The notes under the pieces are model-generated. The model searched no databases, had not been told where the DNA came from, and was given only the letters and a program-made list of their open reading frames with translations. From the NCBI GenBank assembly GCA_003445095.1, contig DLVS01000038.1, positions 1-8,978 of the forward strand: a DNA stretch of 8,978 nt, written 5' to 3'. The stretch is from Verrucomicrobiales bacterium. Its GTDB lineage: Bacteria; Verrucomicrobiota; Verrucomicrobiia; Limisphaerales; UBA9464. Below, one piece after another: positions 6,294-8,978 of this stretch. The first letter of the stretch is position 1. Each line of letters begins with the position of its first letter. The translations under genes and the position numbers were made by a program.

Positions 6294-7949
6294 ATGAAAG
6301 CCGTTACCAATCGCCGTTCCCGGTTACTTCCTCCCAACATGCAATCCCAGCGCTCCTCACTGTCGCTCGTTGCGTTGGTCGCGCTCGGTGTGGTTGTGCC
6401 TGCGGATGCACTGCCTGAACTTTCAATTCGCCTCGACGGGAATCGAAAAGCGGCCATGCACTTCACTGGGAGGCTCTTGGGGAATCGTCGGCTTACGGAT
6501 CCATTTGAACCTGTTCACGGTGTGTTCGGCTCGTACGATTTGGCTCCTCAAGCCTTGCCTCAATTTTTCAGGTCGGTTGACTCGATAGTTGAGTCCGAGG
6601 CACTCGCCAATACTCCCGACGGAGTGGTGGTTTGGGGTCGCGCAAAGAACCGTTGGATTCGCCTTCCGGGAGCGATCTCTTTGCGACAAGAAGGCATCCC
6701 TAATTTGCCACAGTATTTCTCCACCCTCCATACGGCTGATCTCGCCGGGGACAAGAACCTGGAAGTCTTTGCGCGCGGACCGTTCGGCGTCGTTGCTTGG
6801 ACTTACGATATCGCCAAAAGGAAGTGGGCGAGGCTGCCGGGAGAGATTCCTTGGAGCGACGAGCTCGGCTGGGGCCAAGAGGCGTACTACTCAACCATCC
6901 AGGCGGCAGACGTTGCCGGTGACGCAAAGGATGAAATCCTCGCCCGAGGTGCTGGCGGCATAGACGTGTGGAATTGGGACCTGGCCAACAACCGGTGGCG
7001 ACACCTTCCAGGGGGAGGCATGATGCCGGATGCGGCTGGTTATGGCAGTCCCGTGTACTATTCCACCATCCAAACTGCTGACATCACCGGAGACAGTAAG
7101 AATGAGCTCTTTTGCAGGAATTCCCGTGGCGTTGAAATGTGGAGATACGACGACGCGACCGGCGCGTGGGTCGACTTGCCGTCTCTGCCTGACTTCACCG
7201 ATGTTGATGGCTGGGCCGCTCCGGAGTTTTACGTTACGATGCAGGCCGCCGACTTCGTTGGAGACGATAAGCGTGAAGTCTTTTGCCGAAGTTCAACCGG
7301 TCTCACGTGCTACCAATTTGACAGCGCAGCCAATGTCTGGGTAGGGCTACCCTCATTTAAGGGACTTCGCAGCGACCAGGGCTGGGGCTTACCGCGATAT
7401 TACCTCACGATCACTACCGCAGATGTTTGGGGCGATTCGAAGGCTGAGGTGATAGCCCGAGGCGAGGCGGGGGTGTACGCGATTCGATTTGACCCAACCA
7501 ACAACGCCTGGGAAGTGCTGCCTGGGGGGATCCCATGGGGTGACTCGCAAGGCTGGGGCTCCGCGGCGCAGTATTCGACCATTCAAGCGGCCGACATCAC
7601 TGGCGACGGCAAACAGGAGATTCTCGGACGGAGTACTTCCGGGTTGGAGGCCTACCAGAGAGTTGGTGACGATTGGATGCGGTTGAACCTGCTCGATTCC
7701 ATGAGCGACGCGGACAGCTTTGGGGATGCGAAGTTCTACTCTACGATCCAGGTCAAAGATGTGATCTCCGTTGAGATGGAGCCTGGGCAACCACCTTGCT
7801 CCGATGGGACGGTGTCTGGGACCGATGCTCACTGGGCATGCAAGGATGGATACTGGACATTGTTACAGACCTCCCGCTGGATGTGCCCAGGTCAACCTCA
7901 GAAGACGATCGAAACGGTGTTGTTTGTGTCGGCCGAGATCTGCGAATGA
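6294..7949 (+). CDS. Exported FG-GAP/VCBS-like repeat protein, probable beta-propeller
   Basis: This is a 551-residue protein from the ATG at 6294. It begins with a basic n-region (NRRSRLL) and a hydrophobic core (SLSLVALVALGVVVPADA), so it is probably exported. A start at ATG 6339 would give a more compact signal peptide, and TTG 6258 has an AAGG in front; no site settles the question. Residues 141-480 are five units of exactly 57 residues plus a sixth of 55. Each opens with YYSTIQAAD and carries a D-x-x-G-D-x-K-x-E loop, as in calcium-binding FG-GAP/VCBS repeats, then GVxxWxxD and LPGGxPWSDxxGWG. A half unit precedes the array (GVVVWGRAKNRWIRLPG) and another follows it (FYSTIQVKDV), consistent with a closed seven-bladed propeller. 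The tail has four cysteines (502, 516, 531, 550), suiting two disulfides outside the cytoplasm. Such proteins often bind sugars or surfaces; the ligand here is unknown. Confidence 0.82.
   Translation: MKAVTNRRSRLLPPNMQSQRSSLSLVALVALGVVVPADALPELSIRLDGNRKAAMHFTGRLLGNRRLTDPFEPVHGVFGSYDLAPQALPQFFRSVDSIVESEALANTPDGVVVWGRAKNRWIRLPGAISLRQEGIPNLPQYFSTLHTADLAGDKNLEVFARGPFGVVAWTYDIAKRKWARLPGEIPWSDELGWGQEAYYSTIQAADVAGDAKDEILARGAGGIDVWNWDLANNRWRHLPGGGMMPDAAGYGSPVYYSTIQTADITGDSKNELFCRNSRGVEMWRYDDATGAWVDLPSLPDFTDVDGWAAPEFYVTMQAADFVGDDKREVFCRSSTGLTCYQFDSAANVWVGLPSFKGLRSDQGWGLPRYYLTITTADVWGDSKAEVIARGEAGVYAIRFDPTNNAWEVLPGGIPWGDSQGWGSAAQYSTIQAADITGDGKQEILGRSTSGLEAYQRVGDDWMRLNLLDSMSDADSFGDAKFYSTIQVKDVISVEMEPGQPPCSDGTVSGTDAHWACKDGYWTLLQTSRWMCPGQPQKTIETVLFVSAEICE
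6714..7733 (+). repeat. Six tandem coding repeats: five of 171 bases, the last of 165
   Basis: Units begin at 6714, 6885, 7056, 7227, 7398 and 7569, each with a codon run for [YFQ]-[YF]-x-T-[ILM]. The length is exactly constant for five units. Protein-level similarity is clear, while the DNA has diverged widely, so these are old repeats under structural constraint. Unit 6 is two residues shorter and lacks the W-x-LPGG block. Confidence 0.85.
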
Positions 7950-8278
7950 CCGCATCCCAAAATCCTGCGGCTAAGTTTGCGCAGATGAATGGGTCACAGG
8001 GGATCTTGGGGATGCCAACGAAGTCAGAGACAACCAATGGCATAGGAAGATAGCCCTATGAGATTTCATCTCGCACCTAGCCAATTGCCCGTAACTGGCA
8101 GACGGACGTCGATGCAGCACATCCTCCGGCCGGTCGAATCGCAGCAGTCAGCCCCTGCTGACGGTCCAAAATCTCACAGATTTCACTGCTTGACGCGATC
8201 CTGCAGCCTACTCCTCCAACTACGGGAGGACTCAGTCAAACTCGTCCTTAAAGTATTCAAGTCCTACCAGTACTTCCT
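7950..8278 (+). other. Non-coding stretch with structured part before a lipoprotein gene
   Basis: The 329 bases hold no gene I believe. An open frame at 8058-8282 overlaps the next start by 4 bases and has a weak AGGA before it, but its composition is arbitrary. After the 7949 stop there is a 5-bp CTGCG/CGCAG stem at about 7965-7984 without a T-run, so it is not a convincing terminator. A TTGACG at 8190 could be a -35 box, but I see no good -10. Three short hairpins fall at 8147-8230. Confidence 0.4.
8147..8230 (+). other. Three consecutive perfect 6-bp stem-loops
   Basis: The stems are GTCAGC/GCTGAC (8147-8162, loop CCCT), AAATCT/AGATTT (8169-8183, loop CAC) and TCCTCC/GGAGGA (8212-8230, loop AACTACG). 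The first can alternatively pair as CAGCAG/CTGCTG. They end 48 bases before the ATG at 8279, so they could be part of a structured 5' leader or a small RNA. No known RNA family is recognised. Confidence 0.3.
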
Positions 8279-8764
8279 ATGACCTCAAATCAGTCGTTTC
8301 TACGCCAGGGTTGGTTTTCATTTACCCTACCGGCCTTGGCCTGCCTCCTGGCCTTCGCCAGTGGATGTTCAACAACTCCCGACGCGCCTTCAGCGGGTGG
8401 TGGCCTGAGCAAAGAAGCCATCCTTCAGCACGAGGACGTGAAAGGGAAACCACCCACGCCCTTCGCTTATCCGCTCGATCAAGTGCACGCCGCCGCCTTG
8501 CGCTCCCTGGTGGCAGTGGGTTGTGAAGTGAAAAAGCAGGAGCCTTACTACGTCTCGGGCAGTCGCCCCCGCAAGTTCGGCCTAATCATCGGCAGCGGCG
8601 GGGAAACCGTGGAGGTGTTCATGTACCCGAAGTCGGAGACGGAAACCGACGTATGGGTAGACACCGACACGACCTTTGTCGGCCTGGCCGGCCAACAAGG
8701 TTGGAATGATCAAGTGCTGAAGGAAATGACCACGCTGCTGGCCGAACCCACTACCAAACCATGA
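8279..8764 (+). CDS. Small lipoprotein of unknown function
   Basis: This 161-residue protein has a typical lipoprotein signal: Arg at 9, a hydrophobic core FTLPALACLLAF, then the lipobox ASGC with Cys30 as the expected lipidated residue. A short flexible linker follows (STTPDAPSAGGG). The mature domain of about 120 residues appears alpha/beta: YPLDQVHAAALRSLVAVGCEV looks like strand-helix, YYVSGSRPRKFGLIIG and TVEVFMYPKSETETDVWVDTD look like beta strands, and QGWNDQVLKEMTTLL is a C-terminal helix. This arrangement resembles small envelope lipoprotein domains of unknown function (DUF3568-like), but I cannot place it firmly. There is no visible Shine-Dalgarno before the ATG, and the start is fixed mainly by the signal peptide. 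The stop overlaps an ATG at 8761 (ATGA). Confidence 0.8.
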   Translation: MTSNQSFLRQGWFSFTLPALACLLAFASGCSTTPDAPSAGGGLSKEAILQHEDVKGKPPTPFAYPLDQVHAAALRSLVAVGCEVKKQEPYYVSGSRPRKFGLIIGSGGETVEVFMYPKSETETDVWVDTDTTFVGLAGQQGWNDQVLKEMTTLLAEPTTKP

Positions 8765-8916
8765 ACCTACGCACTACTGCTCAAGGCCGGGCGAGGTTGC
8801 TGGTAAATGGTGTCAATACACGTGCAAACACTGGCGGCGTTGACGAACGAAGAACCCTCGTCCGCCTTCCGGTCACCTTCAGCCATCGCTTTCGCGTCGA
8901 GAGAAGCGAGCTCCAC

Positions 8917-8978
8917 TTGAAGGGATTGGTGTGTGTCGTTTTCGCGAGCCTATTCGCGTTATTGCTGGCCGGCTGCGC
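8917..8978 (+). CDS. N-terminus of a second lipoprotein, cut by the window end
   Basis: From a TTG at 8917 the frame reads MKGLVCVVFASLFALLLAGC, a textbook lipoprotein signal peptide with the lipobox LAGC and the modifiable Cys at position 20 (8974-8976). The window ends one codon later, so the mature protein is unknown. The same frame is open back to an ATG at 8761 that overlaps the preceding stop as ATGA. That start would add 52 mostly polar residues in front of the signal, which is unusual for a lipoprotein, so I prefer 8917. The Shine-Dalgarno is weak in both cases. Two lipoprotein genes in a row suggest a shared envelope role. Confidence 0.5.
   Translation, partial: MKGLVCVVFASLFALLLAGC

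Noticed and set aside
5873..6466. Minus-strand open frame of 197 codons
   Set aside because: Its composition is arbitrary (Arg, Ser and Thr rich), and it runs antisense through the CHAT tail remnant and the start of the repeat-protein gene with no recognisable motif.
6714..7733. CRISPR or other DNA-level tandem array
   Set aside because: The 171-base periodicity is in frame, the units differ widely in DNA, and the similarity is at protein level.
8058..8282. 74-codon ORF overlapping the lipoprotein start by 4 bases
   Set aside because: A weak AGGA precedes it, but the protein looks random and its DNA contains the three hairpins, which fits a non-coding leader better.

Overview
The window has high GC content (roughly 60% by eye) and carries all of its recognisable genes on the + strand. 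Its content suggests a Gram-negative environmental bacterium, most likely of the Verrucomicrobiota/Planctomycetota type: an exported TPR-CHAT protease, a zf-HC2 membrane protein, an exported FG-GAP-type repeat protein and lipoproteins. That assignment is an inference from gene types; the window holds no rRNA, tRNA or other marker.

Layout. (1) 1-4852 is a tightly packed unit of three overlapping genes: the 3' end of an unrecognised protein (ends 440), a zf-HC2 single-pass membrane protein of anti-sigma type with a large extracytoplasmic part (421-1560), and a large protein with a signal peptide, 12-13 TPRs and a C-terminal CHAT caspase-like domain with its His and Cys intact (1544-4852). The overlaps are 20 and 17 bases, so the three are probably co-transcribed and translationally coupled. 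(2) 4853-6293 is a decayed stretch of about 1.4 kb. It holds unassignable fragments, a GNAT-like acetyltransferase remnant with an in-frame TAG, a small ORF behind a perfect GGAGGAG Shine-Dalgarno, and an orphan copy of the last 22 codons of a CHAT gene. It then continues as non-coding DNA with a 12-bp palindrome and a low-complexity CATTCGTGT-like motif. (3) 6294-7949 encodes an exported protein of 57-residue FG-GAP/VCBS-like repeats, probably a beta-propeller, with a four-cysteine tail. (4) 7950-8278 is non-coding with three closely spaced short hairpins. (5) 8279-8764 is a small lipoprotein of unknown function, and a second lipoprotein begins near 8917 and runs off the window.

How the genes may work together. 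The best candidate for an undescribed system is the first cassette. A zinc-finger membrane protein that could hold a cytoplasmic partner sits directly upstream of an exported TPR-CHAT protease. This suggests an envelope sensing and proteolysis module; the link is inferred from gene order and domains only. The orphan CHAT tail at 5881-5963 shows that at least one further CHAT gene once existed here or was recombined into the locus.
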